From positions 14,262,001-14,322,000 of the forward strand of contig NC_088319.1 of the NCBI RefSeq assembly GCF_910592395.1: 60,000 nt of DNA, in the 5' to 3' direction. Positions 10,901-25,900 of the stretch are shown here, one piece after another. The notes under the pieces were generated by a model. It had not been told where the DNA came from and made no database searches. It worked only from the letters and a program-made list of their open reading frames with translations. Made by a program: the position numbers and the translations under genes. Numbering within the stretch: the first letter of the stretch is position 1; each line of letters starts with the position of its first letter. This DNA is from Lineus longissimus (taxonomy: Eukaryota > Nemertea > Pilidiophora > Heteronemertea > Lineidae).

Positions 10901-13900
10901 TGACTTCATGAAAAAAACACTTGAGAAAAACATCATAGTCATCATGGTCAGATAGAGGATATAGTTGTGTATGTTACAGGAACACAGACTAACTCAATCT
11001 TTAGAATCAATATTTAGTAATTTGAAAATAATTCATGCCCTCGTGTCAGAGACCTCTGTTCGCCTGAGTGAATTTGATATTTTGTTATTGGCGGATACAT
11101 GTACTTCACCACATTCCTTTCCATTGTACCTGGGTTGATCAGATTTGTCAGTGGTCAACCTGATATTCCCATTGTAACTCTTTACTTAAAGGGACAATAT
11201 AGGCAGCAGCTAAGCAGGCGAGAAAGTTGTAACACAAAGTCGCCAATAGGGGTCTCTCACATGATCTCACAGTACGTCGAAATGATTCACGCTTTTAGTG
11301 CTGAATCTGACAAGACCCAAACTTTTCTGGGTATTTCTAGCGGCTGCAGTTGCGGTTGGCACTTTTGAGGAGAAGGAGACACTCCAGTTTTGGTCACTTA
11401 TATTTTAGAAAAATATGAAAATCAGTGTGATGTTGACCATTCCCTTTTCTGCATAGCTGTGACGAAGGGCAAATATGACTTGGAGACTGTTGGAATTATT
11501 ATTAGCCAACAAAGCCATCTAGCACTGGACCTGTCAGAACCAAATTCATCTAATGGTGAATGGTAATCACTGGACCTGTGGCTGTCAGAACAAGATAATA
11601 AGAAATCCACCAGAGTTCAAATCTGACTAGGCAACATCCCGGTTGAGATTACCTGGCCAGTATTAACTAGGGGTATAAATCATGCACTTGTTGGCGTTGG
11701 CATGGATAAATGTTGATGGGAACCTGCAAATGTCAGTTACTTTAATACACACTATACAGGTGATGGTCAGGATACATCTGTACAGGCACCTGTAACCGCA
11801 GAGAATTGAACCCACAAACTTTTACCCTTTTCCTCGGAAAGGTGCTGGTTCAGGCACAGATCCAGGAAATGTTGATCTCTGGAACACAGCTCCCCAAAAT
11901 TGCATAGGAGAATAGATTTGAAAATTGTCTGCAAGCCTCATCGTGTATAGCTAACACCCCAATGTTCCAAAAACTAGGTGAACCCTGACCTTCAGAAACT
12001 GAGCTGGAGCATTCCATTGCCCTTGAGTACAATACGCACGTAGCCAGTTTCTAGCGGATTACAGCAATGAACTGGCTGACTAGTTGGTCGCAATCAATAC
12101 TAAAGATTATTGGTGTTACTACACACGCTGTACATTGAAGCATTGTGATGTACACTTCATGTAGCAGAACAAGATACCCACAGAATCTGTGTGCAATCTG
12201 GTGGAGATGGGAGGCTGACAATGATATGCTTCTTCATGGAGTGTTGGCTGAAATACATTAGGGTGGCTCGCCTTATTGGTGTACTAGAGAATATAGTGGA
12301 GGTGGGGACAGCAATGGGACTGATACTTCGTCATGAACACAAAGTCCCAGTTCCCCAGTCAAAATTTGGCATGGGTTTTTCAGACCCAATGACCATGTAT
12401 TTAAACAAAATAACTTTTAAAAGCAACAAATTGATCATCAGCGTGATCAGTGACCCTTGAAAATGGGCCGATGCCTCAGAAGTTATGTCCATTAAAACAT
12501 AAGCGGATATACATTCGAGTGCACTGTCAACTCTGTTGAAAGAACCTTGTTACTGCAATCAACTGGGGATGGTCTGTATAAGATCATCATCATTAACATC
12601 TTGCCCTTGACTGGGGCTTGGCACGGTGTAATCAGGGCAAGCACATTTTGATAGATTGCCAAGAATTTCCAGGAAATGAGAAAAGGGACAAAGAAACTGG
12701 CACTCTTGGTGCACGTGTACACCTTCAATGATGATAATGAGAGACTTGGCAAACCGGACTTGGGTGTTTTGGGCGGTGATTTTCATGAAGAGAAATGGCT
12801 CTGCTGTCAAATAAAAGTCCCTAAGTCATAAAATGATTTACTGGTTGATAAATATCAGATTTGTGATTTTGAGGCACCTTTCTTTAGACTGTGCTTTTTT
12901 ACTTCCGGAATGTGTTTACACCCAGTGCCATTTTTGGAATATTTTGGAAGGTACATGTACAGCAAACTTGAAAGTTGTAGGCCTCCATCTACACAGCACA
13001 GTACTGGCAAACTTGACTGAAATTTCCAGCTACATTCCTGCCCTGTAGGTGGACGCGGGGCGAGACTACATGTACCTACACCTCCTCGACTAAACCTGGC
13101 CCACCTACAACCGATTGGTGTGACCTGAGCCTCACTCGCTCACCATGTCCCCTTTCTCCAATAATGTGCTCCGGTAGAAAACATCGATCACCTGCGGCGA
13201 TGAAATCTAATGTCAAGGTCACACCTGGTCGAGAACAGTCCGCTGAAACGTTTGCTTGTCATGTGTTTTTTCGTTCTGAAGTTTCATCTTCATATTGGAA
13301 GCATCTTGATAAGTTGATCCATTTCTAAGTAGTGGGATTTCTGACTAATTATCTCAATACTAGAACATTGTGATCGATTGGAAATAGTTTCATGATCAAA
13401 AATATAATATCATCCTGACTTAGAAAACTCACTGTGACAGTGACACTGAACTCATTGTATCAAATATACTGTAAATTCCTTCATGAATTTCTTTCTTTTG
13501 TGCTGTTATCTAATAAACTTGTTTGAAGCAAAATTGATTGGAATATCGATTTTTATTTCGTGTGCAGTGTTTTAGTATTAAAAATGGTAAGAGGATTATT
13601 GGTGAAAAGTTATTTTTAGAAATATCTGCATCTTCCCATCTCTCTTGCTTGAGCAAGATGAATCCTGGAGCAAGGCACTTGGTATGAGAATAGCACGACA
13701 TCTGCATCAGCATTGCTTTCGTGAAAGGTGCTAGATTTCTGTTGAATTCATGAAGTCCAGGAGTGACGAACTAATCTTTCCTGCTCTCAACAACTGCTGG
13801 CAGAGCTTCCTGTGTCGTTCTAAAATCCTTGAACGAGACACTGGATGAAGGATAGGCAAGTTCATGTCACATCAATTACTGATTGCATTGACCTACAATT

Positions 13901-16900
13901 CTAAAATATCTAACCTAGCAATTACCGTTTTTTTCAGAAAAGGTGATGATCACACATCACAGTGTTTTATTTAAATCACTCGCTTCTTCAAAAGCTTTAG
14001 CAAAACCAAGTTGTGAACATGTAGCATGTACTTTTCAAGTGCCCAGGCCTTCGGTCATGGTTTTCGCTCAGATTCCACATCATCTGTTCGATATTTTTCT
14101 CTAATCAAATCCTAGGTTTGCATGTTCAATAAAACTGCTGTGTAACTAAATCGGTTTCCAAAGGTGTGGTAAAAAAACAGTGATCACCACAGAGTGTAGT
14201 CAGCGTGAGAATTGACTGATTACAGTAGCATTGAGCATATTTTCTTGTGGCCTTGGGATGTTGATTGAAATCTGATATTGGGAATTTGGTTCATTTAAAG
14301 TTCATTCAAGTTTAAAACAGTTTGTTAAAGAGAAAAAAGTAATTGCTACTCATCAAAGTGCTAGATGGAGTTGCAAAATTTAAAACTTGAAATGTTGAGC
14401 ATTATGCTGTGGCCTTGCAAATGAGATTGAAATCAAATCTGAGGCATTTGGTACATTTAGAGTCAGAACGTGGGGGAATGTGGTTATGATAGTAAAACTT
14501 GCCCAGGATGCTCTGAAAAGCAACTATTGAGGCTTTGTATATGAGCAGACAGAGGCTTCCAAGGACCACTGACTTCCTCAGTGCTTGAGCAGTCTGAACC
14601 TCAGATCCCTGGGTGAGAAGGAGACCTTTCATGACGAATGCCAACACCTGTTCAGTGTAAACCATGAGTGAATGACTCTGCTTCAGCTGAGCGGAACTTG
14701 AAAGCACAACCACAGACCACCTGAATCTTTCTGGCAAACTGACTGCGTGTTATTTTTATCATGCCCCAAAATAATGAGATATCATCAGCCCTTCAATGGA
14801 GCATGATGGGTGTTAGAGCGTCAAAGATTCCATTCCACCTGAAGTGAAAACCAACGCCTTACTTTTCACTAAGAAAACTAGGCGTAGTGTAATCGCAATA
14901 CTTGGCAGTGTATGGTGAAATGAGTGTTGATACTCTTTCAACTGGATTTGACACCCTTTTCTCCTGCATTTCAGTATAATTATGTGTGCATCGATATCAT
15001 GATACTTGCCAACGTAGGCTGACACGCTATTCGATACAATAAAGGGCAGAAGAAGGAACAGCTTTGGGCAAACTTGTTCAGTTGTTTGGGGTTTATTGAG
15101 CTGTCAGTGTGAGGTCATGATGAGAGAATGGAGTGCATGCTGTGGCCCTGGGGTGGGACTCCAGACGACCAGTACACAAGAGGCAAGCCATGAAGACGTG
15201 TATTGGGTACTGTGGAGTAGAATCACTGGGTCGCTCTGAGTCTGAAGCAGTCACAGTGCTGATGTGACTTTGTCTCATTGCGTTGGGTTGGGGAAGAGTC
15301 CAGCCTGTCATAGTGAGAAATCTATGGTTAGTGTTGTGTCTCATTCAATCAAGGGTATTGTTTATGGGAGATAGGGCTACTGCAAAGTCAGTAGAGATTT
15401 TGAACAAATAAGTGTGTCTTTTTAAACGAAAAGTGGCAACATCAAATGCCCTTCCTGTTTGTAACAACTGGAGCTGTCTACAGTGCCATACATGAAGTCT
15501 GTACATGTACAGTCATATTCATTTGAGCTGAGTGTTGGTGCAACATGTTCGCTTGGGCTGGTGATCAGATATAGATAAATGACTCATGAAATGACCGTGT
15601 TGTTGTTCAATTCAGCCACATCATTGTTCTGTGTAGCATAGAACATTTAGATTTTATCATTTGTCGTAATTGATGATACACAATAACACATGCCTGCAAG
15701 TAGTTTAGTATATTTTCTCATTAGTTCGCTTTGTTCATCAACAGGGAAATTACAACTAGTTGTTGCATGCAACATGGAATTGGGAGGCGGGACATAATTA
15801 GCTTTGGCAATTTGTAAATTGTGTAAGCCAAGCCCCAGAGGAAACCATCATTTTTGAGTACTAAAGGAGCAGTGTCCGTGGTCGAACCAAACCTACATGT
15901 TCTGATGTCAGATGTGGCAGCATGACGTTGTTATAAACTTTTAGTTTACCCTCTGGAGGCTGCGTCTACTCATCCAATTAGGGGTTGATGCCAAACACTC
16001 TACACTCTAACATGTCGTGAATACAAAAAAGCCTTTTGATGTCATGTAGCAAAGTCTCTTAGCAAACATAATTACATGAAGCCAACTCATCATAACAGGA
16101 AGAGGAAATCTCCCCCTGGCTATGCACACTTTGAGCGCCGTATAAAAACACAACTCTGGTTTCTTTCAAGTTCACTAAAAATTGCTCTTGTCTGAAGATC
16201 GCACCTTTAGCCATCTGCCCTAGAGAGCTGTCGCACAAAAGACAGAGGTGGGATGCGCCAATGAAAATACTGCCAGGTTTTTTACGTGATGAAAATGAAG
16301 ATACTGGCTTCTGAATAATTGTAATGAAATTGTGGGGGTCCTACTCCGCTGTACATGTATGCTGACAATGGACGTCTGGGTCAGTCTTGACTGAGGAAGC
16401 TTTATTGATCTAAGGTCCCCAACGATGGAATTGAGCCCTGTCAAATGTCTCGTCTCTTATCAAATGTGACAGCAAACGCCTTCAGCCTGCTTAACAAAGT
16501 TATTCAGTGATGAATTTAGAGAATTGTAAATTAACTTCTGAATTTTAAAAAGGTACCCTACCAATACCATGCTATACTACTGTTGTGAAACATGAAATAT
16601 ACGTTTTACAGCTGGGAGAAGAAAAACTATTGGAATAGTTTAAAAACATGTCTTCAACTGTTCTTTTGTATTGCAAAGGACGGGCACAATGTGGATCAAA
16701 AGTTTAACACGACTACCTAGTGGCAAACATATCCTCGCCATTGTGCCATGGCAGATTTAGATCTAGCGTGGTGATTAGCGATTTAAGACCCTTTCAGAAA
16801 ACGTAAGGGTCATGTTATCCTCGAAGCCTTTCCTGTCATGCTGGGTCAACAGTCCCTATGCCTTGACACCTCAGACTTGTTTGAGAATTGGAAAAAGGGC

Positions 16901-19900
16901 CCACTTTTGCTCTTGACATGAAACTCTGTTTGTAATGCTATGTTTGAAAAGATATTGCTCCAGATTAGTTTCAGGCTAACAGAAGGAAGCCTCGACCAAA
17001 CTGCCTGGAGACAGGCCAACGTGGCCGCAGGCTACACCCTTCACTGTTACTGTGCAGGTTACTCTCAACACAGGACTAAGAAAATGATGTGGTCGTGCAA
17101 ATTAGAAAAGATCTAAAAAATACTAAAATGACATTTTCTCATTCGTGTCTTTACAGTTGGTGCCAGCTGAGAGCAGCGCGTCAGATACTCAATCACAATG
17201 TACAGAATCACAAACAGGTGATATCCAATTACCCACCGAACGGGTGGGCGGAATTGGGGATAGTCGGCCGCCATCATTTCAGTAAGTATGCAGTTTGATT
17301 CCTGATGAATAGTCCAGTAATTTCTGACCTCGCAAAGTTAATGGACTTGAAAACTTTTAAAAATCCTTGATCTAGTAGTATCCTAGACTTCTCGCTGAAC
17401 AAGTTCAAATTGTCTCAAAATATTCAACCAGCAAGCACGACAAATCAGTTGGCCAAAATTGGTGTATTCACTCTGCTGTGGTACTACCCTATTGCCAATA
17501 GAAAATGCAGCATTGTGGGTATTTGGAAGCGTGTTTCATAAAAATAACGCCTTTCATCCCCCCCATACACACTTCATCTATCAAATGTACAACTCAATGT
17601 CGCTTCAAATTGATTTGACCTTTGCCTATGACACAGGTCTGTGATATCATCCCGCGATCCATGCAAGACTAATCGTGTCAAAATAGACTAGTGTAGCGGC
17701 AATAGACATGAGCAATATGTCATCAGGACCTGCGAGAACAGTTCTACAACAGTGAATGAAAATTTGATTTGGGAATTACGGTTGTTTGATATACACTTCA
17801 AGCCAAGCTTATATGACCGCCTGTAGATTTTGTACAGGATGCTTTTCATTTTGTATGGCGATTCCTGCAGACCTGAGGATGAACTGGATGTGCGGGTTCA
17901 TTTTAAGAGTAAAAGACCTCAATTCCCTGTACAATTTGTATTAGATGCTGCCAGCAAATGTACACAGTTGTTGGGTACACTCTAGGTGCAGTCGTGTATG
18001 TTGGCTCTGGAGGTGATTCATACTTCAGATGATTCAACCATTGAGTTCATAATGTTGCACATAGGTGGCAAGTCTGATTGATTCAAGTGCACTGATATTG
18101 TCAATGCACACCTTTACCAAACCCAATACCTAAAACCTATTGAGAGTCTGACTGAAAAAAGGTTTAGATGCTGTTGATGAATATCCGAGTCCTAAAGCAG
18201 CTGACTTAAGATAGATTTAGAAGCTGCCCCTGTAGATCCAAGGCCTCAATAAAACATCCAAAAATCTGATAAGAAGTGGTCAAAAGGGACCATTCTAAAA
18301 CTAAAAGCGAGGTGTCTTGTCCTATCAATCAGCGTTGCTACTATGTCTCTCCAATCCATCCGTAAGAGTATTATCATTGTCTTTCCTTTTTCAGCGCAAA
18401 TGCAGGTCCTGGTAGTCGAGAGTTAGAAAATGAACCCTGTGACACATGTACAGAAACAGAATCGGTTATTAGTTCGCGAAGAGGTGAGTGGGTTTCAAAT
18501 ATCAGCGGGCAGATCAGTGTCTGACAAAAAAGTAAGCTACATGTTCTCTGATCGAACTTCTTGAGTATGATCACATTCAGGCATGAGTGACTAGCTTGTA
18601 TCTCATTGCTGACATTGACCTCGTCGCTTTTATCTCATTGCTGTCATTGCTCGTGTGTGAATATGTGAATATGTCATCGAGTGTGTGAATATGTGAATAT
18701 GTCATTGAGTGACTGTCTCTCGGCTGAATGATGTCCTATGTGTCTCCCATGGATGTTTCCCGTTGTTGTCTACTAAGACCTTTATAATGTAACATTGTGG
18801 CTTTATTTTCAGATCGGCACAGTCATCGAGGAGGTCGACCGACCCATAAAGACAGATTTCATTCAGATGGTAAGAATAAGTGTAACTTTGGCGACTTCAT
18901 TGTCACAGCATCATTTATGTTTTCTGGTTATGAGGACCACGCAGTATTGAAATGAATTGCACTAATGAAAATTTAGAAATACCACAAGTTACCGACGAGA
19001 AGCCTATAAAGTGATAGTATTCTTATGCGGATAATTAGGCCTGCGCTGTCAAACGGGTCATTTTGAAACTGGATATTTTGGCTGTTTCACATGGAATAAT
19101 GTAATAATGAGGTCTCAATGGAAAGAGGAAGAAAAGACGAATGCAGTGGTATGATTTATTTTAGAATTGATTAAGCAGTTATTTGGTGATGGTCTTGGAA
19201 AGATGACATTGTTTCATCGAATTACAGTGCATTGAACAGGTTTCTGCCCCTTTGTTTTATCGGCTGCCGGTACCTAATAGTATGCACTGTATTTGAAATA
19301 ACGAAATGATTTGAACTACTTAGAATACATGTACTGTACATGGCATGGATGTTGATGACAGGTACACTCAGCTCACCCGTAATAGCTTTTGCAGTAGTGG
19401 CAGGAGTGAATGGTTTGATTGAGACGAGCGGCTGTCAGGTGTCAATCATTCCCCTGGAGGTATAGCAAAAACACTTTGTTTATCTTTTCCTTCTTCATCC
19501 ACCTCTACTCCATAGCGTCGACTTGTCATGTGCTAAAAAACTAAATTATGCTGCGGAGTGAAGCTTTTAGGTTATCGTGTGTATCACTGGAAGTTCTCAA
19601 TCTATTTCCCCTGGCACTTGTAAGCAAGATAGAGTTTTAACTTGATAAGTGGCAGTGAATTTGATCATGATAACAAACATGACAAATTGACTCAGAAAGT
19701 CGTTGATAGGAAGTTGTGGTATGTTTGAGAAGCTGTGTCCCATGGCAGAGCTTTTTTCAGCCCTCAATATGAAAGGCAGCCACCGATTATGACCTTAAAA
19801 ATGGCAGTCTTCCTCTTGAAGTTGGAATAGCAATTGGGCCTTACTTTGTCAAGAGCTGTTCTCTCAGTCAATCTTTTTGTGACGCCCTGTAAACATGTCT

Positions 19901-22900
19901 GCCGGCTGCGTTTTTCTCTCCCCTTGAGATGAAAGGCAAGCTCCCCTTGACTTGATTACGTGGCGGCACATTTAGCTTGAATAACAAATGATCATAGACC
20001 TTGAAGAAGATGATTATTTTCCTACCTGGTCTTGCGGCGAGATCTCACGACGAGCTCCTCATCTGGAGATCAAAGGTTCGAGGCAATAAAGCTGGCACTT
20101 TGATCTAGTGGTGAGGTTTACTCAGCGCTAATCAGCTTGAAAGATAGACAGTCGTCTGCTCATGCATTTCAAGGATTGTGCATTGTCTTGAAAGTCTTGT
20201 ACAAAATGATAATACATGGAAATTGATTAAGTTGCTAAAAGGACGTGGCTACCAAGTGAGGTACTTCTTTGTGCAATAAAATTTTCGCTCAGGTTCGTGG
20301 TCTGCTATTTATCGCATACCATAGTAGCGATAGAACCCCAAGACTTCATGTGTTCTTAGATGTCTTTTAGAAGTACAATATTTGTCTAAATGAACAAATG
20401 AAAAAGTAGCAGACAGACAAATAGACAATTAAAATGAGTATTAGTTTAGCCTCTTGTGTCTGATTTAGTGGCTAATAAAAGAGCTGCGGCAAGTGTTGAC
20501 ACTGCAATCATACACATTATTGGCGTCGTCTTACGCCGATGTTTCATCAGGGTTGAGTCATTTCGTTACATCAGGAGCACTTTGATTACCAACTGTTATT
20601 TGCATTGCGTCGCATGAAATATTTCAGGATGCAATTGCATCTGTGTTTGATTTTCAATAACAAGATGGTTGACCATATCGGCAAAATAGTGTTCATTTCC
20701 ATATAAATCCTATATTTGCCATATCCTATATTATACGCATTGACAAATTGTCCACATCAGAGTTGTGACTGTCAAAATCTTCCGTACTCATGCCCAGGTT
20801 TGCCTTTCGCCTAATTCTTCATCGCAGTGAATTGTTCGTATATTTCAGGGCCAAAAGTCAACGGTCACAGCCGACTGGACCGTCTGCGAGAGCGGGGCCA
20901 TTTTGACACATCATCTTCAGTTCTAACGAGTGATATTGAGACAACGAGTTTTTTCGACTCTGAGGATGACACATCAAGCAGGTGAGTAGTCCGGGTTTGG
21001 TTTCAGGGGCGAGTATTTCAGAGATCACATGGGCGCAACTGTGCAGCATCCGTCTCTGATCATCAATAGCTTGGTCTGTGAAGTCAACCAAAGTGTCCAC
21101 CTTGTAGTTGTCTGTCCAATGATGGCTCTGAGACTCGAGTGACTGGTCGAGGCTGCCCAACTCGTGTTTTAAATTACGGTTGGAGTATACATTTTTCTCC
21201 TCTGCTCTTCAGATTTTCCACTGCCACAGAACAAACTAGGTCTTCTAAATATGGTCGCCATCGAAGGCGGAGAAGACGGCACAGACTGCCACCTATTAGC
21301 CGGGTTAGTAATCATCTGCTAATGTTGATTAATCGTTATATTGGTCCAATATTTGCTTTCTGTAGTTTAACTTCTTCACTTGGATCGATATTATTACAAT
21401 AATTTACCCACAAGGTCGTGCCTGAATCGACTTTTAGATACCAGTGCTTATTTTGAATGATTTCAGTTGGCATTAGTGTTCGTGGTAATGATATCATTGA
21501 GGAGAGTTAATAGAAAAATTATAGTAAATAGTGATTTTCTCATATCAAACCTGATTGACCCACATTTGTAATTTGTGATATGAAATAGATTTAAAAGTGT
21601 GGCGATCGGAACCTAATGGTTGCGGAAATTAGTGAACCGATTGCATTGATATCGGCACTGTGAGCCAGTTGTCGCGGATATTTCACCTCCGATCCTGGGA
21701 AGTTTTTGAAAAAACTGTCAACCATGGTTTAAGAATATTGTTGTAGCTATTAATAGATGATTCAGAAATTGTCTATTTGCTTTGAACCTGAGCAGTGCTC
21801 AACTTTGTGCACTTTGAACTAGAATAAAAACTACGGCGCTATACTACTTTCTTGAGGAATTCAAACACAAGTGCAGGAGACCAATTAGAAGGGAATAGTT
21901 TTTTGCCTGCATTTTGCTTTAGAATTCAACTATTCTTGTGGGATCGGATAAAATGGAGGTAAACATTGTATAAGCAACCACAAGTGCTTTCAAACTGCGT
22001 ACAATTTTGAAAATGCACCCACTGGCTGCGAAATTCGACTCTGGACTTAAATTACCTTGCGAAAATTCAACTAATATCAAGGGACTCAACTGGGTAGAAA
22101 ACGTGCACCAAATTACCTGCCATTCTTGCTTCATCCTCTTCATTTTCTAGCCTATTTTCCCTTGTAATGTGTAATGGTAATTTTCTCGTTGTTTATTTGT
22201 GGCAGAGGTGTGAATATCTCCTATTTCTCTGTTTCAGGCGTCCTCATTTAGTAGCATAACAGATTCAACTATGTCACTTAACATTATCACTGTCACAGTC
22301 AATTTAGGTAGGTAGCTTTCTCAAGTCTATGGTTTCCTGATCCAGCTCTTTATAAGTGCTATAAATAACTATCAAGTGGTGGGAATGGTAGGTTTGTTTC
22401 ATGAGTAAGGTGTGTCTGTATGCTCTGTTACAGGTGCACTTTTAGTTGATTTTATCTTGTGACATTTGCCAATGAGGTAGCAGGCTTCTAAGAAATCCCT
22501 CTAGATGGCGTAATGAGGCGTGTACCTTTTTAAGTCCCATGTGACTGTCATAACGTGCACAGCATTTAAGTTACTCTGTGTGTATAACAACCCGGTACTC
22601 TTTCAGTATCTTTATTGTAGAATTTGAATTTCATTCTTAATTTTGATTTATTTTGTGTTTCAGATACAGTAAACTTCCTCGGAATCAGCATAGTTGGCCA
22701 AAGTAACAAGGGCGGGGATGGTGGGATTTATGTGGGGTCTATTATGAAAGGGTAAGTACTTGAAGTGGCCAAAGTTTGTGTCAATTCTCGGAGATTGCTT
22801 GTAACTCAGGCGGAAAAAATCACACCAAAAAAATTTTTAAAAAATTCAGAAACAAGTATCAAATCTTTTCTTTATTCATACCCACTTCTTCAAATCTAAG

Positions 22901-25900
22901 AATTATAAACGGTTAGGTAATTGGTGTAGCATTCGTGATGAATCTAGATAGAAGCCAGCAGGTCACCAAGGGTTAACATCCCATCTATTAGTTTTGAAGC
23001 ATGCGGGCTACCTGCCGTGTACATACCTTCAATAAGACAGGTAGATAACGGGATCAGGTGGTCGGAGCATGTGGTGAGGCAGGTAGAAGTGACTCATGAG
23101 TTACTGTAAACACTATCATTGCTGCGTCAATCACAGACGTTTGGTTAGCCTCGACTCATCATGGCTTTTACCCAGTAGCATCAGTCACTGGAGAAACAGT
23201 GAAGGTATCTTTCATGAAGATATATAAAAAAACTTTCTAAAACAAATATCCTCTTTAAAAAAACGAGATAATATCATCAAGCATTATGCACTGAAAATGT
23301 CTGATTTAATATGTTTGTGTCTGATTTCAGTGGTGCTATAGCTCAAGATGGGAGAATCGAACCAGGAGATATGATCCTGGAGGTGAATGGGATAAGTTTT
23401 GAAAATATGAGTAATGATGATGCGGTACGGACACTGAGGGAAGCTGTACAAAAACCTGGGTGAGTTGGGCAGCGGTAGAGATTGTCAAGAATGGAGTGAT
23501 AAATTTACTCTATCTGTAGCAGTGTTAACCAATGTTTTAGTCAAGAGACATTGAACAGTATGTCTTAGCAATGGTGTGACTCTCAAACGAGATAGAGCAA
23601 GAGAGAATTTGAACTTTTGAAGTTTCTGGATTTTCATCAATTATGTTTTCCTTTCCAGTCCAATCACTCTAGTAGTTGCCAAATGTTGGGACCCAAATCC
23701 CAAAGGATACTTCACAATTCCTCGACAAGAACCAGTACGGCCAATCGACCCCTCGGCGTGGGTTGCCCACACGACGGCGATGCGTGCTGGCATGCCAGTG
23801 GCCCCTGGTGGCAACCCTATGACCCAATCATTAAGCACTATGACCTCAACAAGTTCATCGATAACTAGCTCAATACCAGAATCAGAAAGTGAGTATAGGG
23901 GTCATAAAGTGTACTACCTACCTTATTTTGTGGAAGGTAGTTTCTGGTTATATGCAGTTTGCTACGTGTTGGAAAACTTTCTGATATTCAGTGTTCATAC
24001 TGCAAGTTGTTACTAAAGTTTCACATCAAAAGGGAATGCTCCAAAAAGAAAACCTTGGGCTTGTTAAAGCAAATGGAATGGGAGTCTAGCTGTTCTTTGG
24101 CTTTGTTAGCAGTGCCAGTCGGCAATGACAGTATGGCAGTGAAGTAGCTTGACTAAAACGTGAGGGAGGACATCATAGTATGATCATAGGATGGCCTGGG
24201 TCTCTGGAGTTTACACAATAACCAAGCATTTCGAATGTTTTAGGTCATAATCGTGTGGAAATCTGCTTGTCTCATGTGAATCTAGAGGTTTTCCATTGCA
24301 TAGCAAACTGGTTCTGTTATAGTTGAAATAGTTCTGTAAACAGCACTCTTGTTCTATCACATGATGTGTAAGACCTGTAGTCTCTCCTATTGTTTGTTGT
24401 CAGAAATGGGTCAAAATTTTGGTAGTTTTGTGTCCCCAGTGACTGTAGCTATGCAGATATTGTAACAAATTTGGATGATCACCTTAATTTTGGCCCCCTC
24501 AAGTATGGAGACCGGAGAAAAGTGTCACTTCACGTTCTGTATAAACTTCCTGTTCCTTGTTCGTGTGAAATGTGAAGAAAATGTTATTCTATTCACCTTT
24601 AAGTTATTTGAAGTTCATCGCCCCTTCGTGCACTGCACACATCCTTGAGGAATCTTCAGACGAATAGCATAGCCAAGATTAAGAGGACTTGTTCAGATCA
24701 TGTCAACATGATATGTTCATATCATGTCGACAGGATATGTGCAGATCGTGTCAAAATTCATCAGCTGAGGATGTCTGTGTGATATTTTGAATGTTTGTGT
24801 GCCAGTACACGAAGGGTTGACTTGTTGTCAAAAAGTTTCTTTTCCCCATTTCCATCGATGCACTACCTAACAAGTTGCACTCATCACAAATCTTCACATA
24901 TTCTCTCCGTTCACTGGTTGGTTATTGCGGCATTGATTGACCTGCCCCAGAGGACTCAAATGATCATAAAAAACTAATGAGTAATTTGTATAATATAACA
25001 TTTTGGAAACTTAGTGATTTTTATATCATGAGAAAGCTTGTCACTCAAGAATGAGTGACAATTTTATGATCTCTTTATTGTCCAGTAGCCCTGAGCTATC
25101 AAGCGGCCAACCAGCTTTTCCGTGGTGCCATTGCTTAGTAGATTTGATAAGTAACTGATGCGGTCAAGGGTTGCTTCATATGGTTATTTCCTTAACCTGC
25201 CATCCTGCAAAACTCTACACCGTCCTTTTCCGAAAGGGACTCTAACTTATCCTTGGCATAGCTGCCAGTTGATCTGAGCCGCAGCAAGGCCAAACTTACT
25301 CAAGTTTGCACTTTGTAAGTTGCTGAACTCGTGATTGGATAAGTTGGCGTCCCTTTCCATAGTCCTCTGTACCTCAGGGTAACATCATATTCCATGCTGC
25401 AGTGATGTCGCGTTTGTGCGCTTCTTAACCCAAGCAGCTGAGCAGTTGCTGACAGACACCGCATGTGCGGCGAGACACATAAACTCTGTATACATGTGGA
25501 TTGCTTACACCGCTGGTGTGCCTTTGGTACGATTTTGTCTAATGAATCTGACAGTTGGTTGCAAACTAGGAATAAATTGTTTTATGGCAATACTTCTGTC
25601 ACTGTAGGCCTTTCAATTACACCAAATAAACACCGTAAAAGACTGATGTTTGGCACAAACTCGATGAAGCGAGGGGAAGCCCAAGGGAAACCAGGGTGTG
25701 TCCCAAATGATGTAATTGAAAGGCCTGCATTAGCTTAAATGATCCATGGCTCTGAATTGAAAGTAAACATTAAAATAAAAATTTCTAGATCTAATGAACG
25801 GTAGCTGACTCTATCCTCGGCAAGGAGAGGCGAGGTATAACTTTGTCACCTTGGTCAGAGAGAAAGCGGTCTTAGTTTGGCAATTTTGGAAGTGAAACAT